64,000 bases of DNA from JAJZRJ01 sp040757055 (GCA_040757055.1 JBFLXY010000004.1:124001-188000); one strand, 5' to 3'; positions 32,308-41,744 are shown, numbered from the stretch's first letter. Numbers and translations are program-made. The notes: generated by a model not told the origin, from the sequence alone.

Positions 32308-33696
32308 TCAATGCCCAGAGGAATTTTTTTTTCCAAAGACCACTCGCATCAAATGCACCAGCTCACCCTTAGGAGGTTTTATTATTGCAAGTATCCAGCT
32401 CCTGGCATCAAGATTCACAAGCCGAAGGGATGGGGGTACCACATAGAATGTGATGACAAATTCCGTAAACAAAAGCGCCAAGGCTGCCCCTATGATGCCC
32501 AATGTGTAGGTCAAGGGAATTGCCGCAAAACAGGCTATCGTATAGCTCACAAAAAAAATTACCGCTGCCTTTGTGTGTCTGTTTGTCGCATATGCCACTT
32601 TCATGACATTGAACCAAATGGCATTAACAAAACTAACCGCCAGCAAAAGGACGAACAGCCCCCTGTTAAATCCTATCCGTCCGGCGGTCCAATGGCGGAA
32701 GAACGGCTCACCGAATACCCACAGGCCACCAAGAATAACTATGCTCATCCAAAATGTTGCCTGGGTTCCCAACAAAAGTAATTTTTGCATTGTTGCACGA
32801 TCGTCTCCTCCGTGCGCTCTGGCATACTCAGGCTCAAGGGTCTGCCCAAAAGCATCATGCAATCGCGTGGCAAGCCCCGTCAGCGTCCGGCTCGCCACAA
32901 ACAGGGTAACGCTTGCCGGGCCAGAGATCAAGCCGACAACCAAGCGCATTCCTTGCTGACTCATGGCAAAACCGACCGGAAAGGCCAATGCCGCCAGTGC
33001 CGGCTTCGAAAGTCGCCTAATCAGAGACCAGCGAAAATTAGATGTGCCATAGCGGAACAGGGGAAGTTTGGCATGGAGAATAATGCGCACAACAAGATAT
33101 CCTCCCCCCGCCACCAACGCATAGACCTGACTGAGTTGGATGGTATCCCCTCCCAGCGCCAAGGCCGCAACAACCATCACAAATTCTCCAGCTTGCAAAA
33201 AGCTCATCAGCACCACGCCATACGCATAATATCCCTGGCTGTAGAATGCCGAATACAAACTACCAATCTGAAGACGGAACCACACATAGAACGCCAGGAA
33301 GATCATCACTTTTCCCGTATCAAACCCGGCGTCTTGAAAAAAAACAGACGACAATACGCCTGAAAGCAGGATCACAAAGAGCAGCAGTACTGTGGCTAAA
33401 GCAAACACGATCAAAGCGAGGGACTGGAAGATCTGCAAGGTCTTCTGGTGCTCTCCTCGCGCAACCAGCATAGCCATTTCCCGTGCGGCGACTCCATTGA
33501 AGCCAAGGTCGGCGAGAGAAAAATAAGCGGGCAAAGCAAAGAGGATCAGCCAGTGGCCGTATAACTCTGCGCCCCAGAAATTCAAGAACAGAGGAACTTC
33601 GACGAATCGGATACCCATCTGGACGAGCTGAGCACCCCCTTGGGCTTGCAGACCGCTCCAGATACGACCGAACGCCCCCTTACTCATAGGAAACAC
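32308..33696 (-). CDS. Wzx-type polysaccharide flippase
   Basis: A 462-residue protein with about 12-14 membrane helices of the MOP superfamily (polysaccharide biosynthesis/O-antigen translocase). N-terminal QMGIRFVEVPLFLNFWGAELYG and mid-region FPVGFAMSQQGMRLVVGLI fit the RfbX/Wzx pattern. Would flip the undecaprenyl-linked repeat unit. ATG at 33687 is an alternative start. Overlaps the next glycosyltransferase by 17 bp. Region is AT-richer, in line with horizontal acquisition of glycan loci. Confidence 0.86.
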   Translation of the reverse strand: MFPMSKGAFGRIWSGLQAQGGAQLVQMGIRFVEVPLFLNFWGAELYGHWLILFALPAYFSLADLGFNGVAAREMAMLVARGEHQKTLQIFQSLALIVFALATVLLLFVILLSGVLSSVFFQDAGFDTGKVMIFLAFYVWFRLQIGSLYSAFYSQGYYAYGVVLMSFLQAGEFVMVVAALALGGDTIQLSQVYALVAGGGYLVVRIILHAKLPLFRYGTSNFRWSLIRRLSKPALAALAFPVGFAMSQQGMRLVVGLISGPASVTLFVASRTLTGLATRLHDAFGQTLEPEYARAHGGDDRATMQKLLLLGTQATFWMSIVILGGLWVFGEPFFRHWTAGRIGFNRGLFVLLLAVSFVNAIWFNVMKVAYATNRHTKAAVIFFVSYTIACFAAIPLTYTLGIIGAALALLFTEFVITFYVVPPSLRLVNLDARSWILAIIKPPKGELVHLMRVVFGKKNSSGH

Positions 33697-34840
33697 GGCC
33701 TGCTGCTGAGGCTAAACAAATGCTGTATAGCTGCGTCAATTTTTCCGCATAGGATCTCCAATCTGGAATTGCATCGAGAGCAAGAAGCCCAGGTGGAGGT
33801 GATAAATCAATCGCGCCTCCAATGGCGTCCGACAAGGCGCTACTATTTTGTGCTGACACGACAAAACCATTTTGTCCATCCACTATGGCATCAGCCGCAC
33901 CAGCATTTCGAGTAGTCACCACTGGGACGCCTGCCTGCAAAGCTTCACTCACAACGATACCAAACCCATCCTCCAGGCTTGGCAAAACGAAAACATCAAA
34001 GCTGTTCATAAAATTGACCATCTCTTGGTTGGGCACATGGCGAATGTGATCAAATGGTACATGTTTTTCCCTCAATTTCGAAAAAAAGTCTTTATCCGAA
34101 ACCGACCCAACAAGAGTAAGCTCAAACCTCACGCGTCCGTGCTTCCGATTCAAATGCCTGACTGCCTCCAAGAGATAGTGCTGCCCTTTGCGCACCTGGA
34201 TGCTTGCCACACAAAGAACGCGCACTTTCCGGCCTGAGGATAGCCTTTTTTTCTTGCCTCCACCGATACCAGTTGGATAGGCAAGCTTGAGAATTTTATC
34301 GGGGGCGATACCCTTTTCCCTGAAGGATCTGGCAACCCAGCCAGATGAAACCAGAATGTAGTGGCAGTGATCATATTCCTGTCTCAGGCGCTCCCACACC
34401 TGGTCATATCGCTGATAGCGCAAGCCGAGCCGCTCGTGCTCGGGGGCAAGGATGCCATTGACGATGTCAGGATGAGCGTTCACCGCCTCACCAATCACGC
34501 ACGTTCCTTCAGACTGGCAGCGCTCGATAAGCCTCAGCGCTGTACCATGCAACAGCACGTGGGCTACGTCCGGCCTTACCCAATCTTTCAGCACTGCTGC
34601 CTGCCACTCTTTATGATAAAAGGGGAGTAGCGAGTGCAAAAACCTCTCACCCAAAATCCTTCCATGCAGAGCAAGCAAGTACTCTTTTAACCACTTGTTC
34701 CTTGCGGCGTGTTCCGGTATGCCCAATTCCGCATTTATTTTGTGGGAATAATAGAACCTTTCAAGCAACCCGGCTTCCCAAAGATATTTTACCCAATTGT
34801 GGTAATGAAAACGCCCACAAACAGCGACATTAACCTTCAT
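33680..34840 (-). CDS. Glycosyltransferase family 4
   Basis: A 386-residue GT-B enzyme: KVNVAVCGRFHYHNWVKYLW at the start, ASIQVRKGQHYLLEA, and LPSLEDGFGIVVSEALQAGV with the EX7E donor site. Start at 34840 avoids a 125-bp overlap with the upstream transferase that the open frame to 34978 would need. Ends inside the Wzx start region. Confidence 0.86.
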   Translation of the reverse strand: MKVNVAVCGRFHYHNWVKYLWEAGLLERFYYSHKINAELGIPEHAARNKWLKEYLLALHGRILGERFLHSLLPFYHKEWQAAVLKDWVRPDVAHVLLHGTALRLIERCQSEGTCVIGEAVNAHPDIVNGILAPEHERLGLRYQRYDQVWERLRQEYDHCHYILVSSGWVARSFREKGIAPDKILKLAYPTGIGGGKKKRLSSGRKVRVLCVASIQVRKGQHYLLEAVRHLNRKHGRVRFELTLVGSVSDKDFFSKLREKHVPFDHIRHVPNQEMVNFMNSFDVFVLPSLEDGFGIVVSEALQAGVPVVTTRNAGAADAIVDGQNGFVVSAQNSSALSDAIGGAIDLSPPPGLLALDAIPDWRSYAEKLTQLYSICLASAAGRVSYE

Positions 34841-34853
34841 TTGCGGCACCAGT

Positions 34854-35777
34854 TTATTTGCGAGTCCCAAAACAAATCGGTTGGGGCTTTGCCCATACGC
34901 TCTCACCTTTGCCCGTCTTATGACGCAACGCAGCCACCAAGCCGGCAAACGCAGCCCTGACGAGATCAATACGACCACTTCTCACATAATGCGACAAATC
35001 CTTCACGCAACTCAGCAGCCGCCTCAACAAAAACACAAAACGCTGAGGACTTCGGTAGTTGCGACTTGCAAACCGAAATTGGTTGCGCCACATATAATAA
35101 ACCCTATGCGCCCTCTCGTAGGAGCCGTATCTGTGAGACACCACGATATCGTAGCAATGCAACAAGGTGAAACCGGCTTTTGTCGCCCGCAACGAATAAT
35201 CCAGTTCTTCCCAATACAGAAAATAATTCTCGTCGAGTAACCCGATCCTTTGAATGGCTTCTGGACGCCAGAGCATACAACATCCCTGCAGCCTGTCGAT
35301 CACCACCACATCGCGTCCTTTCAAAGGCTTCACATCCATGCATGCCCCCAGCAGGCTTTTCAGCCTATTTCTATCGGCCCCGGGGTGTTCAACGCTATGG
35401 GGTGATACTCCACCGAATTCCGGCTGCGCGAAGAGAACTTCCACCATTCGGTCTATGCTTCCCGCAGGAAGCAAAACATCCGGATTCAAGAAAAGGATGG
35501 CTTGGTATTGGTTGCCGGCATGAAGCGCCGCTTTGATCCCCAAATTGCAACCATGCGCAAAACCAAGGTTGGTGCTCTCGATCAGTTGAACAGAGCTATG
35601 ATAATTTCTCAGTATCTCTTTGGTCGCATCGGATGAGCCATTATCAACGACGATGATATCGCATGAGCGCTCCGTGGAAAGCAAGCATGCGTCCAGACAT
35701 TTTTCTATCAACTCTGCACAGTTATAGGTAACTATAATTACAGCTATATTTTCAATCGGTTCATAGTGGCGAGGCAT
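34854..35777 (-). CDS. Glycosyltransferase family 2, rhamnosyltransferase-like
   Basis: A 307-residue GT-A enzyme. AVIIVTYNCAELIEKCLDAC, VVDNGSSDATKEIL, LFLNPDVLLP and YWEELDYSLRATKAGF match WbbL-type rhamnosyl or related transferases. ATG at 35777 is preferred because GGTGG lies 4 bp upstream; 35789 is the other option. Overlaps the next gene by 17 bp. Acceptor unknown. Confidence 0.86.
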   Translation of the reverse strand: MPRHYEPIENIAVIIVTYNCAELIEKCLDACLLSTERSCDIIVVDNGSSDATKEILRNYHSSVQLIESTNLGFAHGCNLGIKAALHAGNQYQAILFLNPDVLLPAGSIDRMVEVLFAQPEFGGVSPHSVEHPGADRNRLKSLLGACMDVKPLKGRDVVVIDRLQGCCMLWRPEAIQRIGLLDENYFLYWEELDYSLRATKAGFTLLHCYDIVVSHRYGSYERAHRVYYMWRNQFRFASRNYRSPQRFVFLLRRLLSCVKDLSHYVRSGRIDLVRAAFAGLVAALRHKTGKGESVWAKPQPICFGTRK

Positions 35778-36924
35778 AATTCCACCCATACTGGGCCAAA
35801 TATTTTTTCGCTACCGCCGCGTGGGTGTATTTTTGCATTGCAAATGACCGAGCAGCCTGAGCTAAAGAACTCCTCTCCTCCACATTGGTAATCAGGTATT
35901 CAAGTGCGGCCGTCAGATCGGCCGTGTCCTTTTCTCGGAAAACGAGACCGCCAGGTCCGATCACATCAGGGATCGCCCCGGAAGACGAGCCGACGCAAGG
36001 CACCCCCGCCATCATCGCCTGCGCCAAGACCAGACCGAACTGTTCCTTCCAGGTGGGGGTCGCGTATGAAGGCAGGACAAAGATGTCCATGGCCCCCATA
36101 TAGGCGGGAACCTCGGCATGCGGGACTGCCTTGCGAAAGACCAGGCGCTCACCGAAGATTGGCTGCCACTTTCCCCTTATCTCGTCCTCAAGTGGCCCGG
36201 AGCCGACGATAATGGCGCACCATGGCAGTTCCCGCAGACGATGGAGCGCTTCCAGGAAGAGGAGTATCCCTTTTTCAGGAATGAGGCGCCCCATGTAGCC
36301 AATCAAAGGAATATCCATCGGAACATTCAAAGCGTTCCGCAATTCAGTATTTTTCTCTGCCTTATAGGCGTCTTGGTCTATGCCCAACTGTGGCAATACT
36401 GCCGATCTTCCCTTGTACCCTTTCTTCTCCCGAAGCAGCACCTCCCCTTCTCCGTTGCCGCACACGACCAACTCGGCCCGAGCCAAAGAATATCGGTTCA
36501 GCGCCCACTTGATGTGATTGAACGGGAAGCGGGGCTCCCTGGCGAGGTTGTCCCAGATAAAAAAACTGATCTTGGCCTGCGGACAAAACAGGCGGGCAAC
36601 GGACACCGTCTCAACCCCTACGACGGAATAAGGATCCTCTTCGATGTGAATCCGGTCCGGCTGGAATTCCCTCAGCACCTTTGCGACCCGAAAGGGATCG
36701 AGGAGATAAGACATGTGTGAGCGGCCGAAGAACTCGCGAATGTCGACAACCTCCTCCTTGATAAGCTCAGGTGCAAGCTCTCGCGTATATCGCTGGAAGA
36801 CATGGGGAATCGCCCGAGGGGTCAGTATCCTCAACTCCAGCCCTTCGCATTGGCGCTTCATTTCCACATATTTGCGCTGCGCGAACGCGGTGAGATAGGA
36901 ATGACCGACAACAAGCAGCCTCAT
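35761..36924 (-). CDS. Glycosyltransferase family 4
   Basis: A 387-residue GT-B enzyme: RLLVVGHSYLTAFAQRKY, then IGYMGRLIPEKGILLFLEAL and EQFGLVLAQAMMAGVPCVGS. The N-terminal GHSYL pattern is common in capsule transferases. 4-bp overlap with the FkbM gene upstream on the same strand, so translation is coupled. Confidence 0.86.
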   Translation of the reverse strand: MRLLVVGHSYLTAFAQRKYVEMKRQCEGLELRILTPRAIPHVFQRYTRELAPELIKEEVVDIREFFGRSHMSYLLDPFRVAKVLREFQPDRIHIEEDPYSVVGVETVSVARLFCPQAKISFFIWDNLAREPRFPFNHIKWALNRYSLARAELVVCGNGEGEVLLREKKGYKGRSAVLPQLGIDQDAYKAEKNTELRNALNVPMDIPLIGYMGRLIPEKGILLFLEALHRLRELPWCAIIVGSGPLEDEIRGKWQPIFGERLVFRKAVPHAEVPAYMGAMDIFVLPSYATPTWKEQFGLVLAQAMMAGVPCVGSSSGAIPDVIGPGGLVFREKDTADLTAALEYLITNVEERSSLAQAARSFAMQKYTHAAVAKKYLAQYGWNYASPL

Positions 36925-37700
36925 GCCATCCTCTCAACGTATTGAGGCGGAATGGCATAAATTTCATCCGTGTCGATTTCTTGCGCCGAAAGCTCGCGGC
37001 CATTCAGTTGGTAGATTCTATATCCATACTCGCCCAAAATACGGCCACAGTTCAACCGCTGACGGTCACTATGCAATGCAATAAGCCAGACCGTTCTATG
37101 CATTTCGAGCAGATTGCATGCGCCGCGGAGCACAGCGGTTTCTGCGCCTTCAACATCCACTTTTACAATATCCGGAACCGGCAAATCGAAAGTCCTGATC
37201 AAGGCATCGAGTGTCACCGTTGGCACCCGATAGGCTCCTTCTCTATCGAGATGCCCCATTGCATTGCTTTCGCTCACATGGAAGGAAGAAAATCCTTCCT
37301 GGTCGGAAACGGCCGCCTGATAAAGAACGGTATTACGGCAACCATTCAGCCGTATGTGCATCAGGATATTGGCGGCATTTTCGGCAAAGGGCTCGAAGGC
37401 GTAAATTTTACCACCAGCCCCAACCAGGCGAGAAAATGCCAGCGTGTAAAAGCCAGCATTGGCACCGACGTCATAAATAGTCATTCCGGGCCCCACGAGG
37501 CTTTGCAGCAAATGCTGTTTGCTGGTTTCATAAACTCCCAGCCAACATCCGTGTACACTTGCCCCCACGCGCCATCGGTTTCCTTTGTTGATGCCGCTCA
37601 ATACTGGCACGATCATTTGTTTGGGCAACAGTCGCAAAGGCAAGCGCAATAGCTTGCCAACAGCCGATTGTGGGTGGATATTAACGAGGCTTGGAAACAT
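36921..37700 (-). CDS. FkbM-family methyltransferase
   Basis: A 259-residue protein: MTIYDVGANAGFYTLAFSRL (motif I), YAFEPFAENAANI, and VKVDVEGAETAVLRGA, the FkbM signature. Second FkbM enzyme of the locus, only distantly similar to that at 27.1 kb, so two methylated positions in the polymer are plausible. Overlaps the UXS gene by 20 bp and the next transferase by 4 bp. Confidence 0.87.
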   Translation of the reverse strand: MFPSLVNIHPQSAVGKLLRLPLRLLPKQMIVPVLSGINKGNRWRVGASVHGCWLGVYETSKQHLLQSLVGPGMTIYDVGANAGFYTLAFSRLVGAGGKIYAFEPFAENAANILMHIRLNGCRNTVLYQAAVSDQEGFSSFHVSESNAMGHLDREGAYRVPTVTLDALIRTFDLPVPDIVKVDVEGAETAVLRGACNLLEMHRTVWLIALHSDRQRLNCGRILGEYGYRIYQLNGRELSAQEIDTDEIYAIPPQYVERMA

Positions 37701-38667
37701 TATTGTTCTCTTGTTGGTTTTCGAGCAGCCGCTTGAAATATTCGATGGTCCGTTGAAGACCTTCGCGCAAGGGCGTTGTCGGCTCCCAGTTCAGAACAGT
37801 CCTTGCCAGGGTGATATCGGGCTGGCGTTGTCTCGGATCATCCGAGGGGAGCGGGAGGAAGGTAAGTGTGGAGCGGGCCCCGGTCAGAGCGATGACCGTC
37901 TCGGCCAATTCGCGGATAGTGAACTCGCCCGGGTTCCCGAGATTCATCGGGCCGGTAACCTCATCCGGGCTGGCCATGAAACGCACGAATGCTTCGATCA
38001 GATCGTTCACATAGCAAAAAGAGCGCGTCTGATCGCCGTTGCCATAAAGGGTGATCGGCTCGTTTTTCAGTGCCTGGACGATGAAATTGGATACCACCCG
38101 TCCATCGTTAGGATGCATATGCGGACCATAGGTATTGAAGATGCGCGCCACCTTGATCCGCAATTTGTGTTGACGGTGGTAATCGAAAAAAAGGGTTTCC
38201 GCGCAACGTTTGCCCTCATCATAACAGGAGCGCAACCCAATCGGGTTGACGTGCCCCCAGTAATTCTCCGACTGAGGATGCACTTCCGGATCGCCATAGA
38301 CCTCGCTGGTCGAGGCTTGAAAAATCTTCGCCTTGGTTCGCTTTGCCAACCCCAGCATGTTGATGGCACCATGCACACTCGTTTTGGTCGTTTGCACCGG
38401 ATCCCACTGATAATGGATAGGTGATGCAGGGCAAGCCAAACTGTAAATCTCATCCACTTCCAAATAAAGGGGGAATGTCACATCGTGCCGCACCAGTTCA
38501 AAATGAGGATTGTCCATGAGGTGGCTGATATTATCCTTGGTGCCGCTGTAAAAATTATCAATACACAGCACATCACATCCCTCTTGGAGCAGACGTTCAC
38601 AGAGATGAGAACCCAGGAAACCCGCGCCACCCGTTACCGCTACCCTTTTTCGATTCGCTACGCGCAT
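37681..38667 (-). CDS. UDP-glucuronate decarboxylase (UDP-xylose synthase)
   Basis: Makes UDP-xylose from UDP-glucuronate. The 328-residue SDR has GGAGFLGSHLCERLLQEG, CIDNFYSGTKDNI, ASTSEVYGDP and the catalytic YDEGKR, all diagnostic of the UXS family. Its presence predicts xylose in the glycan. A UDP-glucuronate source is needed; the dehydrogenase at 46.9 kb is a possible but not certain provider. Confidence 0.93.
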   Translation of the reverse strand: MRVANRKRVAVTGGAGFLGSHLCERLLQEGCDVLCIDNFYSGTKDNISHLMDNPHFELVRHDVTFPLYLEVDEIYSLACPASPIHYQWDPVQTTKTSVHGAINMLGLAKRTKAKIFQASTSEVYGDPEVHPQSENYWGHVNPIGLRSCYDEGKRCAETLFFDYHRQHKLRIKVARIFNTYGPHMHPNDGRVVSNFIVQALKNEPITLYGNGDQTRSFCYVNDLIEAFVRFMASPDEVTGPMNLGNPGEFTIRELAETVIALTGARSTLTFLPLPSDDPRQRQPDITLARTVLNWEPTTPLREGLQRTIEYFKRLLENQQENNNVSKPR

Positions 38668-40487
38668 TCTCCCTCCTTATAGTCAAAAGCCACGTATTTC
38701 GCCCATCCCCGCAACCCTCGCTGACCTGTGGTTTGCCCCTGAGCTTCTGCCCATTCACGCACCGGGATGGAAAATCCGGTTTTGGGACGGTTGAGTACCT
38801 CCTGGGGCAACCCACGCTTGGGAACCTTAACCAGGGAAGGTTTTCCTGGTGGGTTTTCTTGAGCTACATAGGGTGCCATAGCACGAAACAAGGCGATATC
38901 AACAAGGGGAACACGGATTTCGAGGGAATGGGCCATACCGGCCCAATCGGAATCACGCAGCAGCATGTTCCGCATATAGTAGCCCATTTCCATGGCCACC
39001 ACCTTGGCATAGGGTGACTTGACGCGCGCGGTCCATTCGTCCAAACGGAGGACGGGTTGCAGGGTCGCCCAGCCTTCGCGTACAAGGTCGCCGTCCAAAA
39101 ACTCCGGCAATTCCCAAGGCATGAACAACCCGCGCCGGAGAAGATAGGCGCCGCCATAGGTACCGCCATACTCAAAAAGGCTCGCATACTTGGGCGAGGT
39201 TGAATATTTCAGAATCGGGGCAGAAACAATACGCAAAGCCTTGCCAAGGCCAGGGATGCAAGCAACAGGCCGGACACGGGGAACAAGCCGGGGAATCTGA
39301 CGATAACTTGGATAACCGCCGAGCAGTTCGTCGCCACCCAGCCCGGAAAGCGCTACTTTCAGCCCAGCGCGCGTTGCCTCACGGGCAACGAACCAGGTGT
39401 TGACCCCATCGATACTAGGCTGGTCCATGGCATCAAGAATGGCCGACAAATCTTCTTCAAAATCCGTGCGGTCAATGCGGCCGACATGATGGGTATAGCC
39501 ATAATGCGCTGCAACCTTACGCGCCAAAGGCACTTCGTCAGCCAGGGTGTTGTCGTATTCGGCAAAGCCCAAGGTAATGGCCTGTAACGGTGGAACACCT
39601 CTCCCCCGCTCTTCAAACCCACCGTGAGACAACCGTTCCTCCGCAGCCAAGGCGGCCACGGTGGTGGAATCAAGCCCGGAGGAGAGAAAAACGCCCACTG
39701 GCACGTCGGCAATGAGGTGGTGGCGGACAGCGTCGCGCAAGGCGTGCTTCAAAGCCTCGGCGGCCGGGCACACGACCTTTGTTGTGGCAGCTTTCTCCAA
39801 TTCTTCCGCGATGTCGAAATATTTGTGCGGCGTCCTGGGGCCGCATTGGTCCACCCAGAGGCTGTGGCCGGCAGGCAGGGCGAAAAGATTGCGATGGAGG
39901 GTGTAGGGCTCGGGCACGCACCCCCAGAGATAAAAACCGACATGGCCTGCCGGTTCGGGTTGCGCCTGGATACCGCCGCCGGCGAGCAGAGCCTTGACCG
40001 TCGAGGCAACGCGGAAGGTCTGGTCATCGTCGTGGTAGTAGAGCGGCTTGATGCCAAAATGATCGCGGGCAAGAAACAGCCCCTTTGCACGAGCATCCCA
40101 GAGGGCAAACGCATACATACCACGTAGCTTGTGCACCATCTCCTGGCCATACACGGCATAGAGCTTGAGCAGTACTTCGGTATCGGTGTGGGACTGGAAG
40201 GTATGCCCAGCGGCTTCCAGGTCCGCGCGCAACGCGGGATAGTTGTAAATCTCGCCGTTGAATACGATGCAATTGCCGGTGCCGGGGTCCAGCATGGGCT
40301 GGGCGCCCTTCTCGCTGAGGTCCAGAATGGCCAGGCGACGGTGGGCGAGCCCAACGTGACCGCTTTCGGAGAACCATATCCCGGCGCCATCCGGCCCGCG
40401 CGGCGTCATGTGCTCGCGGATGCGCAACAGTTCCGCACGGTCAACCGGAGCGCCACGGTAAGAAAAAATTGCTGTCAGACCGCACAT
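38658..40487 (-). CDS. asnB: Asparagine synthase (glutamine-hydrolysing), glycan-locus type
   Basis: A 609-residue AsnB-family amidotransferase. N-terminal Cys2 (MCGLTAIFSY), RGPDGAGIW and NGEIYNY form the class II glutaminase; FLSSGLDSTTVAAL is the ATP pyrophosphatase loop and LSGLGGDELLGGY follows. AsnB homologues in polysaccharide clusters often amidate a sugar acid (as in WbpS-like proteins) rather than make asparagine; context supports that but does not prove it. First gene of the leftward glycan operon; a conserved repeat block starts 43 bp upstream. Confidence 0.9.
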   Translation of the reverse strand: MCGLTAIFSYRGAPVDRAELLRIREHMTPRGPDGAGIWFSESGHVGLAHRRLAILDLSEKGAQPMLDPGTGNCIVFNGEIYNYPALRADLEAAGHTFQSHTDTEVLLKLYAVYGQEMVHKLRGMYAFALWDARAKGLFLARDHFGIKPLYYHDDDQTFRVASTVKALLAGGGIQAQPEPAGHVGFYLWGCVPEPYTLHRNLFALPAGHSLWVDQCGPRTPHKYFDIAEELEKAATTKVVCPAAEALKHALRDAVRHHLIADVPVGVFLSSGLDSTTVAALAAEERLSHGGFEERGRGVPPLQAITLGFAEYDNTLADEVPLARKVAAHYGYTHHVGRIDRTDFEEDLSAILDAMDQPSIDGVNTWFVAREATRAGLKVALSGLGGDELLGGYPSYRQIPRLVPRVRPVACIPGLGKALRIVSAPILKYSTSPKYASLFEYGGTYGGAYLLRRGLFMPWELPEFLDGDLVREGWATLQPVLRLDEWTARVKSPYAKVVAMEMGYYMRNMLLRDSDWAGMAHSLEIRVPLVDIALFRAMAPYVAQENPPGKPSLVKVPKRGLPQEVLNRPKTGFSIPVREWAEAQGQTTGQRGLRGWAKYVAFDYKEGECA

Positions 40488-40528
40488 GGCCGGCGTCCGA
40501 TTTCTTCGAAAAAATTAGAGTGAATCAA

Positions 40529-40572
40529 ATATGGGGTCAGGTCTTGAATTATCACTTTTTCCGCCTCGTTAC
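40529..40572 (+). repeat. Conserved 43-bp block, copy 1 (REP/RAYT-end-like)
   Basis: AATATGGGGTCAGGTCTTG, AATTATCAC, TTTTTCCGCCTCGTTAC. The first 26 bases are identical to copy 2 at 41535. From memory, TGGGGTCAGGTCTTGA-type sequences flank IS200-like REP-associated transposase genes in many bacteria; no transposase is present here. Confidence 0.75.
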
Positions 40573-40575
40573 ACG

Positions 40576-40754
40576 GAGTGCTGAAGGCTGAGTAACGGCC
40601 GTGAGGAGTCGGGAGTGAGGGGTGACGCCCAGGGAAGGGCTAATCCAGCGGGCGCAGGACGCGCAAGAGCTGGGGAGGAGTGAAGAGCAGGGCTGAGTAC
40701 TGAGGACTGAGCAACCATTGAATCCCTCCTGTTTGCCACTGCCGACACTCTGTC
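40576..40754. repeat. Heptad element copy F
   Basis: GAGTGCTGAAGGCTGAG, TAACGGCCGTGAGGAGTCGG, GAGTGAGGGGTGACG, an 80-bp GC-rich filler (40631-40685), GGGCTGAGTACTGAGGACTG, then TGAATCCCTCCTGTTTGCC. The inverse of copies B and D. Together with block 1 it fills the space between asnB and higA. Confidence 0.75.
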
Positions 40755-40764
40755 TGCTCCCCAA

Positions 40765-41076
40765 TTATGCCAGCACTTCCTGAATCGGTCTGGCCTTGTC
40801 GATCCTGGCCTTTCTTTTGCTTGAGTGCAAGGCCTGCCAAATATCATTCCGGCGCTGCAAATTGAGCCAAAAATCCGGGGTATTGCCAAACACCATGGCG
40901 AGCATCAAGGCGGTGTCCGCGGTAATCGAGCGCTTGTCGGTACAGAGCTCATTCACGGTGCGCCGGCTCACTCCCATGGCACTTGCAAGCTGCGCCTGGG
41001 TGATGCCCCTGGGCTTCAGGAATTCCTCCCCCAGCATCTCGCCCACGCTGACAGGTTTTCTCTTTGTAATAATCAT
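40765..41076 (-). CDS. higA: HigA-family antitoxin
   Basis: A 103-residue helix-turn-helix protein. GEMLGEEFLKPRGITQAQLA and MGVSRRTVNELCTDKR are the recognition region, FGNTPDFWLNLQ the HigA tail. It lies 8 bp after the toxin gene; toxin-first order is typical of higBA. Probably represses through the TGTAAC/GTTACA sites upstream of higB. Confidence 0.92.
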   Translation of the reverse strand: MIITKRKPVSVGEMLGEEFLKPRGITQAQLASAMGVSRRTVNELCTDKRSITADTALMLAMVFGNTPDFWLNLQRRNDIWQALHSSKRKARIDKARPIQEVLA

Positions 41077-41084
41077 TGCTCACC

Positions 41085-41381
41085 TCATCTATAGCTGTGA
41101 TCGTCGAGATAGACCTCTTCGGCCTCGCCCGATCCGTCATGCCATTGAAAAACCAACCGCCACTGATCGTTTACCCGGATGGAGCATCTCCCCTTGAGGT
41201 TACCGGACAACCTCTCGAAGTGGTTGCTCGGCGGAGAGCGCAAGTCCGCTTCTTTTACCGCATCATCCAACAACTGCAGCTTCCGGAATAGTCGGTCCCG
41301 GATTACGGCAGGGATCTTCTTGCTCTGCGTGTCGTCGACAAAAAAACTCCGCAGCCATGCATCCCGGAAACTTTTAATCAT
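41085..41381 (-). CDS. higB: HigB-family toxin
   Basis: A 98-residue RelE-fold mRNA interferase: IKSFRDAWLRSFFVDDTQSK, NHFERLSGNLKGRCSIRVND and QWRLVFQW are characteristic. The ATG at 41381 sits next to palindromic sequence. Cuts mRNA at translating ribosomes in studied homologues. Confidence 0.92.
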   Translation of the reverse strand: MIKSFRDAWLRSFFVDDTQSKKIPAVIRDRLFRKLQLLDDAVKEADLRSPPSNHFERLSGNLKGRCSIRVNDQWRLVFQWHDGSGEAEEVYLDDHSYR

Positions 41382-41382
41382 G

Positions 41383-41408
41383 GTTACAATGTAACACTCC
41401 TGGTTACA
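41383..41408 (-). promoter_or_regulatory. Probable higBA operator
   Basis: GTTACA (41383-41388), TGTAAC (41390-41395) and GTTACA (41403-41408): three half-sites giving overlapping inverted repeats directly before the higB start. Arrangement fits binding by dimeric HigA. No good -35/-10 pair could be assigned. Confidence 0.55.
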
Positions 41409-41534
41409 AAAGCAATGCGTTTCTCTTCAGCGTAACTCTTCCATCAATAAAACCAACCACCCGCAACCACCGCCAAAAAGCCAAACGAAAAACTGGTTCT
41501 GCAGGGCAGCAAATCCCTTGTCGCTCAGAAGAGG

Positions 41535-41580
41535 AATATGGGGTCAGGTCTTGAATTATCACCTTTCCCCACCACGTTAC
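41535..41580 (+). repeat. Conserved 43-bp block, copy 2 (REP/RAYT-end-like)
   Basis: AATATGGGGTCAGGTCTTG, AATTATCAC, CTTTCCCCACCACGTTAC. It differs from copy 1 only in the last 18 bases. Followed by heptad copy G in the same order as copy 1 is by F. Confidence 0.75.
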
Positions 41581-41585
41581 CGCGG

Positions 41586-41716
41586 AATGCTGCGGGCTGA
41601 GTAGGCCGTGGGGCGTGAAGGGTGAAGGGTGAGGCGTAAAAAAAAGGACTGAGTGCTGAGTGCTGAGGACTGACCAACCACTGAATCCCCTCCTTTTCCG
41701 CCAACCACTGTTCCTT
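41586..41716. repeat. Heptad element copy G
   Basis: AATGCTGCGGGCTGAG, TAGGCCGTGGGGCGTG (degenerate centre), AAGGGTGAAGGGTGAGG, then GGACTGAGTGCTGAGTGCTG, AGGACTGA and the tail CTGAATCCCCTCCTTTTCCG. With block 2 it occupies most of the 363-bp space between higB and the next toxin; bases 41409-41534 show nothing recognisable. Confidence 0.75.
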
Positions 41717-41744
41717 GATCCGGAGCGTTCCCCTGCACCTTGCA

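Noticed and set aside
40569..40889. Short proteins rich in Ser/Leu/Gln/His/Pro encoded by the heptad elements (also near 41525-41800 and 42775-42960)
   Set aside because: They come from translating the 7-bp repeats, change with each copy, and show no conserved coding pattern.
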